From the NCBI GenBank assembly GCA_932521035.1, contig OW051494.1, forward strand, positions 5,008,001-5,072,000: a stretch of 64,000 bases of DNA. The letters run 5' to 3'. Under the pieces are notes generated by a model, which was not told where the DNA came from, searched no databases, and was given only the letters and a program-made list of their open reading frames with translations. This DNA is from Oscheius dolichura (Eukaryota > Nematoda > Chromadorea > Rhabditida > Rhabditidae). Below are positions 1 to 11,857 of this stretch, one piece after another. The stretch's first letter is position 1. Every line of letters begins with the position of its first letter. A program made the position numbers and the translations under genes.

Positions 1-760
1 ATTGTTTATTAATGTTTATAAATTATAGGAAGCATGAGTCGGAAAAAATAGTTACAGAAGAAGTGAACGAAGAGTTCGAAGAGCCGGATGAGAAGACGGA
101 TGAGATAAAACAGCCGGCCTCTATTTTTGACGCCATTTTTGGAGATCTTAATGCTGCATTGAGCGATGCTTCTAGTGAAGAAGAAGATGGCGGAAAAGAA
201 ATGGAAGCTCAAACACCCGCTTTCACTAATGGACAAGGGGAACTGTAAGAAATGGTTTTGATTACCATTTTTTATTTAGGAAAGCGAGAGCTGACGATAA
301 AGCGGAACCTCAGGAAAAAGTCCTCACTGTCCTTGATTTATTTAATGATGAAGAATATGGGCCTGCGCCACCTCCAGATTTAGCATCTGGGAGTGAAGGT
401 ATGTAGCAGTTGTTTTGTGGCATATTTAATATTTAGGATTGACAGGCTTTTCTGTCTTACGATATCTGCACGAAGAACTGAAAGAGCGAAAAAAACATAA
501 AAAGGAGAAGGAACCTGATCACAGAAGAGAGAAGAAAGATAAAAAAGAGAAGAAACATTCAAAAGTTTGTGATTTAGATTAGAAGAAAATGAATGGGTTA
601 AGAAAGCGAAAGATAAAAAAGTAAAGAAGGAGAAAAAGTCGAAGAAAAAGCATCGCCATCGGGACTCTTCTCCCGAATCGTCTGCAAGTACGGACAGTGT
701 GCGAAGTGCTTCACCGAAAGTTTTAAACCGTAGTCCTCCTTCGATTGTAACGATTGAATA
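1..760 (+). CDS. GPATCH1: GPATCH1-like G-patch protein, C-terminal part (5' end outside window)
   Basis: This is the 3' end of a plus-strand gene. The reading begins before the window and runs through at least two short introns (about 249-285 and 400-437) to a TAA near 760. The visible protein has an SIFDAIFG segment followed by an acidic serine stretch, then an EEYGPAPPP segment, then a long lysine-rich tail ending in an SSPESSA-type serine run. The order resembles the C terminus of animal GPATCH1 (DLFKAIF, then EEFGPRLPP, then a K/R-rich tail). That protein is a G-patch factor of the catalytic spliceosome. The G-patch domain itself would lie upstream. Near 572-584 the frame appears to slip by one base: DLD is followed by a stop, while the next frame continues LEENEWVKK in the same lysine-rich style. 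I infer a missing T, by sequencing error or mutation. Identification rests on weak C-terminal motifs. Confidence 0.5.
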
Positions 761-867
761 AACTAATCATGAATTATATGATGTATATACGTGTAAATTC
801 GTAGGTAATAAAAATTAAAGCACCTTTCTGGAATACCGGGAGATTGCAAGATGTTAATAAAACGGGG

Positions 868-1368
868 CTATGAGAAAAAGAAAAGGAGAAGGATGAGTGT
901 GACCACGGAACAAATAACGAAAAATGCGAGGCAAGCAGCTTTGGCCATGCTTCGCCGATGTTTCGGCACGGCTTGACTACTGCTGCTGTAATCAATGGTA
1001 GCGAGGTGTTCCTCTGATGGTGGACTGGAAAATGTATGGTATTCGAAGAAGGAAAAACAGCCGGACCTTATGACAATAGTCGGCGACCGTGGGGACTTGT
1101 CCATTAGCGTCCATGAATTCTGTTCTTGGGGGGTCAGCAGAAGTTGTCGAGGCGTCTGCATGGAGGAAGCTCTTCTAACGGGTTCGGCACTGTAACCGGG
1201 GTAACGGCTCAGACCCTGCTCCCACCTCTTAATGACTTCGCGGTTTAGAGTGTCCCGGGGGGTTGAGTAGGAAGAAGGCCCGGGCTCAGCCTGGGAAGGT
1301 GGCGGAATCACGGTCTCGACGGTGATCTCCGGGCGGGGCTGCAAACAGTACGCTGACGCTGACGTCAT
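868..1368 (-). CDS. Putative tail-anchored membrane protein
   Basis: The minus-strand frame opens at 1368 and stops at 868, giving up to 166 residues. It has a low-complexity Pro/Ser-rich N-terminal half, a basic stretch (KHRRSMAK) and a strongly hydrophobic C-terminal segment of about 20 residues rich in F, V, I and L that ends at the stop. This is the layout of a tail-anchored protein. A possible in-frame intron of about 42 nt (GT at roughly 1065 down to a TTTTCCAG at about 1024) matches the intron size elsewhere in the window, so the real product may be about 14 residues shorter. I do not recognise a family. It points away from the possible gene starting near 1431, so the 60-bp gap could be a shared promoter. 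Confidence 0.4.
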   Translation of the reverse strand: MTSASAYCLQPRPEITVETVIPPPSQAEPGPSSYSTPRDTLNREVIKRWEQGLSRYPGYSAEPVRRASSMQTPRQLLLTPQEQNSWTLMDKSPRSPTIVIRSGCFSFFEYHTFSSPPSEEHLATIDYSSSSQAVPKHRRSMAKAACLAFFVICSVVTLILLLFFFS

Positions 1369-1430
1369 ATTGATAGGAAGAGGAGCTCACAACAGCCGGG
1401 GCCCAATCTAATTAGAGGTGAGCGGGCCCT

Positions 1431-2928
1431 TTGCTAAATTCGGACACATCTGCCCGTGTTTCAGAGAATGACCGGCCGTCGGCTAGTGGCAGCCGTACGG
1501 CTTCCCCGGATGATCTCGCCTATTGGTGGCCCGACATACCTTGGCCGGCATCGGTCTCGTCGCGGCTGGCCGGTCCCTTTGTGACGTCTGAAAGAGATCT
1601 GACAATTACGAGACGAACCCGTCCTTTCCCACACGCGAACTGTTTGCCACGGGAGGAGAGGAGCAGGCCAGAAAGTAAAGAGATGAGTGCTCGGCCGAGA
1701 AAAGCCGACTCATATGATACGGCTACGGAAACAGAAGCCGGGGGGACAGGCAAGGCGGCAGGTGTAAAGTTTGAATCATCGAATTCGGACGACGGGCAGG
1801 GCTAATCGAGGCGATGGACGAGACATTGTTTTCGTGTCTGCCGCAGGGAAGAAGCCCGCCAAGGATAATTCGATTGTAACGGGGCTGGGGGTCAAAAGCA
1901 AGGAGGAACACGGCGAGGGACAACGCAAACAGACGGGGGCTCATTTGGAGACAACCGGACGGTACCGGGAGGAGTGACTCAGACGGCCAGGCCCTGTACG
2001 AAGTGATAGGCGAAGCGACAGTGACCCCAATGGACAACACACTTTTCCCTCTCCCTGGCGTTGCAAAGAACCGCGAGTGCGGGAGATCCGCCGATGTAAT
2101 CGACATTGATGGAATTCACCCCTCTTATTGCCAGAAAGGAAAGAAATCCTCTCATTATCCACTGGCCAAAATATGGAAGAAGGGAATATTTATCCATTCC
2201 TGCCAGCCCTGGAGACGTCGACTATGCCATTCGGAGAACAAACAGCAGCTACTGTTCCTCTTTGTTATGATCAATAGAATTATTCGGCAGATGGTCTCCT
2301 CCAGCTTTCCTGAACTCGTCTCGTTTCGGCTTGGTCAATGGCAGCCGGTGGACTCGAGACGGTGGTCAATAGGTCTGTCTCCTACCGCCATCTATCCGAT
2401 TTTATCGTGTCCGGCTGGGGGTTTCTCCCCAATTCGATTATTCCCTGCTCTTCTCTGCCCCGTCTCCTCAAAGAGATTATGGCCGTAGCCGTTGGGCGAG
2501 AAAACTCGTGTCCCTTGCGGCTCACCGTTCCTGAAGCCCGTCCTCGGTCGTTCCTCAGGAGGAAAACGTCCTTGTGCGAAGGTTGAACCGTGTCTGCCAG
2601 ACTGGCTCGTCCTCTGGTGTGTCCTTCGGCCGTGACGTGACGGAATTACTAGGATAGCCCGGCTTTGGTATTCTTCGGCTGTTTCGAGAGGCTGTTTCCT
2701 CTTTGGAAAAGTTGAGCCACCTCGATTCCGTCGAGGCCATCCTGCTCAATCCCGGTTACAGAAAAGCGAGGACCCTCCTCCTAATGAAACAAGTGCAACT
2801 GGCAAATGATGTCCTGGCCGTCTTCAAGCAAAGGTTTCCCTCCTCGATCGACCTGGCCACCCTCGAGAAACACGTACTCCTTTTCATTTTCCCTTATATC
2901 CCCGATTTCAGCTGAAAAGGGCGGAGTA
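1431..2928 (+). CDS. Unknown gene; only the last two or three exons are well supported
   Basis: The 3' part looks coding. An exon near 2559-2620 encodes EENVLVRRLNRVCQTG. It joins over a 39-nt GT-AG intron to an exon (about 2662-2866) beginning PGFGILRLFREAV and continuing as amphipathic helix-like sequence (LLLMKQVQLANDVLAVF). After a 41-nt intron a short last exon encodes LKRAE and the stop at 2926-2928. Upstream, 1431-2500 holds plus-strand open stretches rich in Ser, Arg, Glu and Asp that could be disordered earlier exons (for example the segment at 1981-2120), but I could not join them. No family is recognised. The 5' boundary is a guess. Confidence 0.3.
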
Positions 2929-3365
2929 GTTACCGGAGAACAGCCGCGACCTTCAGCGGCCCTTCATCCCTATGCAGGGTTTCGTCTAGCCTTTCTCAAC
3001 CACTCGTTGTAGCTCGTTTAGAAAGGACTTAAGAATTCGCACACTTAGCCCGGGTCATTTTGGAGACAACGGAAACACTACAACTGCAGACTAGTGGACC
3101 AAGATAGCCCACTAACCGTCCATCTCTATTGAGGTTATTTAATTGATAGGCATCTTTGTGCCCCGCCTTTTTTAAAAATTTTATCTAATAAATTGACCTA
3201 TCTGTGTGGATGAGGAGATTTATTGCGGGAGAATAAGAACAATACGGGGAAGTGAGCAAGTATTGGTGCCAAAATTGGTTGTTGGAAAAGGATTGCGAGA
3301 AGATCGGCTGAGGTGTATTGCCCTGCTTCGGTTAGTCGTCTTCAGGCTGCCCGTCTTGATATCTA
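2929..3365. other. Intergenic, nothing recognised
   Basis: No reading frame on either strand resembles a known protein. The end nearest 3150-3200 is AT-rich and includes an AATAAA-like run that could serve as a polyadenylation signal for either neighbour. Confidence 0.3.
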
Positions 3366-3598
3366 TGGTTGTTGTAGGCGTGCTCGGCAATAACCGATTA
3401 GTGCCGAGTCTGAATTTTTTTCCGTTTCAACGAACAAGTAGTATACCGTGAGGATACAACGTTCCCTGGTGAAGTAGAACCAGCTGTCACAAGCCTCGCA
3501 ACGTAGGTAGCTAGGTTTGTCGTGTTCCAGAACGGCTGTTTCTCCGCACTCGATGCAGTCCTTGAGTAGGAACCAGTGGTCCCTGGGGGAAAGAGGGA
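3366..3598 (-). CDS. Orphan exon with a four-cysteine zinc-ribbon-like motif
   Basis: On the minus strand a pyrimidine-rich CCCCCAG acceptor at about 3588 is followed by an open frame, RDHWFLLKD, then C-I-E-C, about 16 residues, C-E-A-C, then an aromatic stretch (DSWFYF) and a stop at 3366-3368. The CxxC-x16-CxxC spacing is that of a zinc ribbon. The surrounding residues loosely recall the N-terminal zinc ribbon of ISXO2/Merlin-type transposases, but no DDE catalytic part was found. A short exon upstream (3690-3760) may belong to it, but the frame is not certain. It may be the last exon of a gene or a decayed transposase fragment. Confidence 0.3.
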
Positions 3599-3599
3599 G

Positions 3600-6500
3600 A
3601 TAGACTGTCTACTGTAGGTGATAAGAGAGAAGACGGGGTTGGGGCAACAACAACTTTACGTAAAAAAAGAGGTGGTCTTATATTGGCCGTGATAACAACA
3701 GAATACAAACAAGGGCATCATCTCCCTCGCGGCACGCCACATCACGGAGATCCCTCTGAAATATGCGGATAGTAAATAGTGGCGTTCCCGGCCCTTGGAC
3801 TAAGCTCCCAGTGTACTAGACGGAATACAGATAGACTAGCGTAGTACCAATAGGTTTATTCTATGATATAAGACAGGAGGTAGATGAGATCATAGACGGG
3901 GAAGTGTGGGCACAGAGCTGGCCACGGGATCACCAGGTCGGATGGATCCACGGCCCCCTCTCTTCTCGAGGGATAAAAACATAAGCTTATCTCAAAAAAA
4001 GTCATGGAATTGCAAATTGGAATGCTACGGTGATGGAGAAGGCAAGGAACGATTTTTACGATTTTTCTCTAACATTCTTTTTTATATAAATCATTTTATA
4101 AAAATATCTTTAGTTCTCTTTCATCTCAAGCTGTATAACCTATCGCATCCTTTTCCCCACATTTTTCTGACCCGGAAATATATAAACAGTAATTATAAAA
4201 ATATAAAAAATTAATAAAAATCTACTATCGAATAGTAGCAGCGACTATAAGAAGTAGTAGATGTATCGCAAGTTTGATTTTTTGCATTTGAAAAAATTCA
4301 CTATTGGAATAGTTTGCCTTATAACTTTTCTGGTATTCATTCTTATGAAATAAAAGTTACGGCATCGGATTTCCTATGATCTCTAGATATTCTTAGTAGT
4401 AGAAATTATTTAAAAAAGCAAAAACACGATCGAAAAACAACACAAACAAGGTGAGAAGTTATAAAAATGCAAAAAATTCTATTTTCTAGATTTTCGGTGA
4501 GTTTTTCTAGATTCGGTGAGGTGATCTGGTGAGGTCGAGGTCGAGGTATATCGACCTCACCAGGTGAGGAGCAACATTGGCCGTTAGCGAGGGATCGTTC
4601 TCTGACCTTTCGGGCTAGTCCACTGACGGCTTTACAGGATATCATGGATCTTCATGGTTGTAGCTCACTTTGGTTGCTGCGTTTGCAAGGGAGGAAAACT
4701 GTAAAAGGTTTTGTTGAAAATAGGGAAAGACACGTACCTCCAATATAAACCCTTGGCAATCCCTAGAATTGAGGGAACGGGTCATCTCCTACTTTTGACA
4801 AATAGAAAATGACAAAAAATACAAAAGAAATGTATAAAAAGAAGAAATATCCAGTTGGAATGGAGGAAAGACGGGGCAGCGCCTGAAACTACCGTAATCC
4901 CAGCTGTTTAGATGGCTTCGTTACCTTTAAAAACACAAAAATAAAAAGACGAGGAGAAAAGGAAAGCTTGGCCCTGAAAATGAGAGATTAGCCTGGGGGA
5001 AGGAGAAGGGACGAACCGGTCAGGGAGGAGGGAGGACAGCTGGGCGAGATGACAGCTATCTTGCTCTTCCTTTTAGAGAGGGCGATAGGAGGACAGCATG
5101 ATCTGTGTGAAACGATTGCCCGGCTCAATAAAGGGTCACCCTCATTTGTGTCCTAATACACCGCCAACGCCAACGAGTATCTTATCTGTTTTGAAAGGGA
5201 AAAGTTGGGGATGTCGTGTACTATCGGGCCTCGAATAGGTGCGCCAGATGGGAATGCTGCCTATCGACTGGGATCGAGGAGTAAGACCAAAGTATCGCCG
5301 ACGAACGTTGTCAGGATGTGGTGAATCCCCTCAGGAAACGACCACTATCCCGGGAGAAGCTCTTGCAAGTGATACAGGAGGACGCTGAGGAGGAGCCGAA
5401 CGGGGTCAGACCGATAATTACTCACTCTGCTGATAGAGTAGAGCAAGGCACAAGTCCTCCACGGTGCTGAGATAGGCTACGACCTATTCGACATGTTTCG
5501 TTGAATGTCCAGGAAGAGGTCGAAATTTCCACTGTGTTTCCTTGTTCTCTTCTTCAGTATTGAATGTCTCTATGTGTTTTGATATCGCGAGTACGGATAC
5601 AATTTGATGCACGACCAAAACACAAGAGAAGTGGTGCAAAGGGACATTCCACAGTTTCAGAGGCCCTCCATAAAAGAACAATCCATGAGGCAGGAGAATT
5701 TTTGTAAATTTTATTAGACCCGTGGGTTGAGATAAACAGTATGTACAACACGACAACACAAAGGATCACTCAATTGGTCTGCTCGCTATTGGGGGAGGTG
5801 TTACAGGCGATTGACGACTTCGGAGGAGAGGGAGATCTCTAGTTGTTTGATGACGGGAGACAATTTTTCTTCCAGAAGAGCAGCAGACCTTACTGAATGT
5901 CGTCGCCTTCTGATCAGGAGACTCGCTTCAAATAGTCACCCGGCCATGTCACTGTCCGGTGGTGTCCCCCTGCACCATTACTGCTTTGTTTTTCTTATTT
6001 ACAGTCATGGGAATGGGAACCAGTGTGTCATTGAAAAGCCGGGGAATTTGAGAAAGTTTGTGGTTCGCAAGGGAATCTTGGTCTATGAGGTATACAGCAG
6101 GTCGACTACTGCTGCGATTCTGCTCTCTTGAACTCGGTCAGGGCGGCTCACCCTGATGAACACCGACTTTGAGTCATGACCATTTCCGGTCATACGGGAG
6201 ACATTCTTCGCATATGGCTTCCTGGACCCAGTGAGCCTTTTCAAAGAGACTCATAAGAGAGAGCGTCCCTTTGGCGAGCCTATGGCAGGGCAGCAGTAAT
6301 GAATCCCCCGGTCCAGATGACGAATCGTCAAAAAAAGAACGGAAATCTCCAAGTCCCAATAAACGGTGTGTAAGGCTCGAACCGGTCGGCTATGATATCC
6401 AGGAAAAGGGAATGTGTACAGCCGGTGACCTTGCCCGTCTCCGCCCAGGAGTCCCTTCATTTTGTAATCCTTCTTACAGTCTTCGGACAATGGAACACAT

Positions 6501-7196
6501 TCATTGTCGGTCTCGCTGTCTCCTCCTGTCCCCTGCCTCCTCCCCTGTCCTCCCGTCCTCCCACCTCGTCCTCTCCCATCCGGAGATCTCATCTAACCTA
6601 ACCAAGTAACATGGGTAAATGATCAGCTGGGACCTGTAGTCTGAGGTGGCTTCCTGTTTCTTCAAAGATGACACAGACACGAGGGAGACTTGGCCGGGCA
6701 GACGAACGGGACACGTGTACGGGTCGTCCATCGACTGTCGCCTACGCTCAGGAATTTGTCCGAGACACGCGCGGCCGTGGCCATCCTCTACTTTCTGGCA
6801 GTTGTGAAGTAGGACTCGTTGGGCCATCAGCCGCCTCCCGTCACCCATGTCCTTCGGATTATGGCCACTTCCAAAGATAGCCGCCTTCGCATAGCATCTT
6901 CGAAATTTCCCCGAAAAGTATCCGACACGCGCCAGTTCGCCAAACGAGCTGACGGCGGCAGTTCGTCGACGACGGGCTTCCCCCTACTTGTACCCGGAGT
7001 GCCCCTCTTCCGCCTGTCTCTGTTCCTCCTCTGACCGACTGTTCCTTCTGTAGTGGTCCTGCTGATCGGGCAGAGTTCTTTCTTCCGTCCCGCCTTTCTC
7101 CGTCTTACAGTCTCTCTTTTTTCCCCTCCGTCGGCTGTTACAATTCTGTTTGTCCTTCCTTGACTCTTTCTTTTTGATTATTCGGCCGCTTTAGAA
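3600..7196. other. 3.6 kb without a convincing gene
   Basis: Open frames here are short, overlap on both strands and show no recognisable motif or splice-linked continuity. Composition shifts from AT-rich (about 3980-4460 and 4680-4950) to GC-richer towards 7196. The only structure I can point to is a 13-bp inverted repeat at 4526-4563. A fast-evolving gene, long UTR or non-coding RNA could be missed. Confidence 0.35.
4526..4563. repeat. 13-bp perfect inverted repeat
   Basis: CTGGTGAGGTCGA at 4526-4538 is the exact reverse complement of TCGACCTCACCAG at 4551-4563, with a 12-nt spacer. The flanks also repeat parts of the arm (GGTGAGGTGATCTGGTGAGG). It could form a hairpin or be a remnant of a small mobile element. 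Confidence 0.6.
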
Positions 7197-9442
7197 ATGG
7201 TGGCGAGGTCTTTGAAGAGGGCCGGCGAGGCTGCGTCGGACGGCATTCGCCGGATGTTCTCGCGGAAGAAGTGGGAGCACAAGGAGCAGCTGCACTCCCT
7301 GACCGAGACAGTGAGTCGCTTTTGTTTGCCGGGCGCCTGATGCCCCGACTGTCATCATCAAACGCCAAGAAAACCTCTTGTCAAACCCTTGAAATGATCC
7401 TCCTCCGGCCGGAACCTTCCATGGTCCGCTAGGGCCATCGCCCCGGCCATCTGTCTCCCGACTTCACCGTTTTCAGAACAAGTTCTTCCTGAAGAAGGTC
7501 CGATGGCAGATTGCCATCCTCGCGCACCTCGGCTTCGGGATAGCTTTTGGCATCCGCTCCAATTTCGGTGTCGCCAAAACTCGGATGACCTCAAACTTTA
7601 CGGATGCCTACGGCTACATCCACGTGAGCATCGGGGGTGTGCCCAGCGAGTGTCTCGTTTAGGAGCAGGAGTTCTTCTGGACCCCGACCGAGTTGGGCAT
7701 GATGGAGAGCTCCTTCTTCTACGGATACGCCGCCTCCCAGATCCCCGCCGGAATATTGGCTGCCAAATTCGCCCCCAACATGTTGGACATCCTCTCTTTT
7801 TGGCAGACACGCGATGTTCAGGCTGCTGTGCATCGGGGTGCTGGTGGCCAGCATCCTCAACATGGTGATAGCCTTCGGCCTGCACTATCACCCCTTCTCC
7901 GACTACGGTGTCATGACTCTCCAGGTCATCCAGGGCCTGGCCTTGGTGAGTCCCCGTCTCTCCTCCATCAAATTGTTCCAGGGGGTGACATTCCCCGCAA
8001 TGCACGGAGTCTGGAGACATTGGGCGCCTCCCCTGGAGAGGTCCAAACTGGCCACGACCACATTCACCGGGACGTATGTCGGAGTGATGCTGGGCCTGCC
8101 TGTCTCTGCCTGGCTCGTCAGTTATTGGCACTGGTCTGCTCCTTTTTATGCCTTCGGTATGTGCTGTCCTCCCTCCGCCTGACCGTCCTCTTCCAGGTTG
8201 TCTCGGCATCCTCTGGGCCATCCTCTGGGGCCTGCTGACGTCTCGAAGCCCGGCCGAGCACCGCTACATCTCGAACGAGGAGCGGACGTATATCACGGAG
8301 AAGGTCGGCACGGTGGTCACGTGCAACATGACGGTAAGAGGCCCCTTTTCCGGCAACCGTCGTCCCTCAGCTGACCACCGTTCCCTGGAAGTCCATACTG
8401 CTGTCTCTGCCTGTTTGGGCTATTGCTGTGGCCAATTTCTGTCGGTCATGGACTTTCTTCCTGCTCCTCGGCAACCAGCTCGTCTACATGAAGGACGTCC
8501 TCCACATCGACATCCGGAACGTGGGTTGTCCCTCCTCCCCCGACGGGCTCCTCTCCAGTCCGGTCTCATCTCGATGTTGCCCCAGCTAGCCATGTGCTTG
8601 TGTGTCCTCACCTCGGGCCAACTGGCCGATCACTTCCGATCCACCGGGAAGATGGAGACCGGTAATGTCCGGAAGCTGTTCAACACCATCGGTAGGCGAC
8701 GGCGTCCTCCCGGCAGACTCCTCTCTAGGGTTCGGCTGCGAGGCCTTCTTCCTTTGCTGTCTGGCCTTCGTCCACCACCCGGCCCTCGCCATCACCTTCC
8801 TCATCTTGGCGGCCGGTGGATCCGGAGCCTGTCTAGCCGGTATCTTCCCTAACAAAACAGTTAAATCACGGATCTCAGGGTTCAATGTCAACCATTTCGA
8901 CATCGCGCCTCGCTATGCCCCGATCCTCATGGGCCTCAGCAACGGATTTGGGAGCCTCGCTGGCTTGACGGGATTCGTGACCTCAAATCTGACTATAGAT
9001 GTCCGTTGACAGTCTCCTTTTAATCAACCGAGCCTCCGTTTAGAACCCGTCCGGCTGGAAGTGGTGCTTCCTGATGGCCTGCTGTGTGGACCTCTTCGGG
9101 ATTGCCTTTTATCTGATATTCGGCAGGGGGGATGTGCAGGAGTGGGCGAGGGAGCCCGAGCCGGAGGAGACCCTGGGAGAGTTCGTGCGCAGGATATCCA
9201 CGATAGTCAGAAGTTTCTCGAGTAGGAGGAGCTCCTCCGTGGTCCACAGGGGGACCTCGGATGGGCAGACCGACTACGCCAGGTAGGCGGCCGGGCCTAC
9301 TCTTGGTAACAGACGGTTTAGAATGGACGAGTCCCGGAACAATTCGGCTGAAATGAGGCCGAAGTCGCCGATCCCGACAATTCAGGAAGACGAGACGTCC
9401 TTCTCCGAAGATTCGAAAAGACCGGACCGAGCCGAGGTGTAG
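7197..9442 (+). CDS. SLC17A: SLC17-family transporter, closest to vesicular glutamate transporters
   Basis: A multi-exon gene for a 12-helix major facilitator protein. Family landmarks appear in order: [10 protein letters not shown] in the first helix, [15 protein letters not shown] in the second, GVTFPAMHG then [13 protein letters not shown] after the fourth, [14 protein letters not shown] in the seventh, [16 protein letters not shown], then [19 protein letters not shown], close to the VGLUT sequence at the same place. VGLUTs load glutamate into synaptic vesicles. The N terminus is basic and the C terminus is Ser/Glu-rich and cytosolic. Introns are about 25-40 nt except the first (about 160 nt). 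Three residues needed for glutamate transport in VGLUT2 are changed: His128 to Glu (MMESSFF), Arg184 to Gln (LQVIQGL) and Glu191 to Leu (GLALGV). Arg88 and Arg322 are kept. Membership of the family is secure, the substrate is not. The start follows a TTTAG two bases upstream. Confidence 0.9.
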
Positions 9443-10418
9443 CTCCCGAATCGCGTATTTATTACTTTCATACGGAACTAGTCATGTGTATACTGGCCCA
9501 TGCCCTTTCAGGTTTTTTTTCTGGACGAAACTGTCGTGAATTGTACATTTTTTATACATTACCGGGTCCTAGTTATCTTGTTGGAAATGAATTTCTCTCC
9601 TCGGTCTTTGTTGCCGCCGCACCCGTAAAATGTCGGCAGCAGCGCGGCCTATCTTCCTTCGAACCCTACTCGCTAGCGGGCATGATGAATCACTTTGTGG
9701 GAATCTCTCTGAAATTTGTGAAAGAGAAGAACAGTATTTTTCTGACCCAGCTTCTAAACATTGCAAAGAAAGGTAGTTATGTGATAAACTTCCCAATCCA
9801 AAAAATTCCCTCAATAATCGGTAAATGAGCTTCTTTTTGAAATTTTGGACTAGAGCAACACTTGCACTGCGTCACTGAAAATCATATAGATACACCAGCC
9901 GTTCCTACTCAATTTCTTTGGCTTGGTTCTGATCATAAAACATTGAGTTGGCAGCGAAAAAAGTATTATAGTCTGTCAAGAAGAAAGACGACATTCAAGG
10001 TCTAACGATTTAGCCACGACCCGAACTTACTGGCCTTTTTTTCTTCTTGGCCGCTCAAAAATTATCTGTCAGTTCGCTCCATCACTAAAATTTGTTCTCG
10101 GGCAGTTAGACCTTGAATGTCGTCTTTTTTCTTGACAGACTATATAAGACTATAAGAGAAACTATTGCGACAGCGGATATGAGATTTTCTCTAGCGTAGG
10201 GGAGTCCTGAGATGTTATACTTTTGTTGACGTAGGTTCCAATCTGTGCGGAGTAAACGGGCTATCTCTATCATCCCTTTTCTCTCGTCGCATGTTTCAGC
10301 AATGTCCGCCGTTTAGCAGAGCCCCTTGTTGTTGCTCTAAACATTTACAATCAAATAATCTTTTACTCTATTATTGATCTCTATTGTGTTCATTTATAGA
10401 CCACTTTTAGATAGCACC
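9443..10418. other. Intergenic with a MITE-like element; no gene recognised
   Basis: A short plus-strand frame at 9631-9777 (beginning MSAAARPIFLRTLLASG, later rich in Glu, Asp and Cys) is followed by a GT that could be a splice donor. I found no partner exon and no family match, so I do not call it a gene. The rest is AT-rich and contains the inverted-repeat element listed separately. Confidence 0.35.
9967..10144. mobile_element. MITE-like element with 40-bp terminal inverted repeats
   Basis: Arms 9967-10006 and 10105-10144 are reverse complements over 40 bp with one mismatch. The outer ends read TATAGTCTGTCAAG on the left and its complement on the right, enclosing a spacer of about 98 bp without an open frame. 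The TA at each end is compatible with a TA target duplication, as in Tc1/mariner-type elements, and the size is typical of a non-autonomous MITE. Assignment to a superfamily is inference. Confidence 0.7.
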
Positions 10419-11737
<1,319 letters not shown>

Positions 11738-11857
11738 AGAAATTATAACGCAGCTCTCATTGTCTGTTGAAGTTTGATCTTACTACTATACTATACCAGT
11801 GAAGATATATATGTTTTATTCATAGCAACATTTTAGCAACGTTTCTTTGAATAACAA

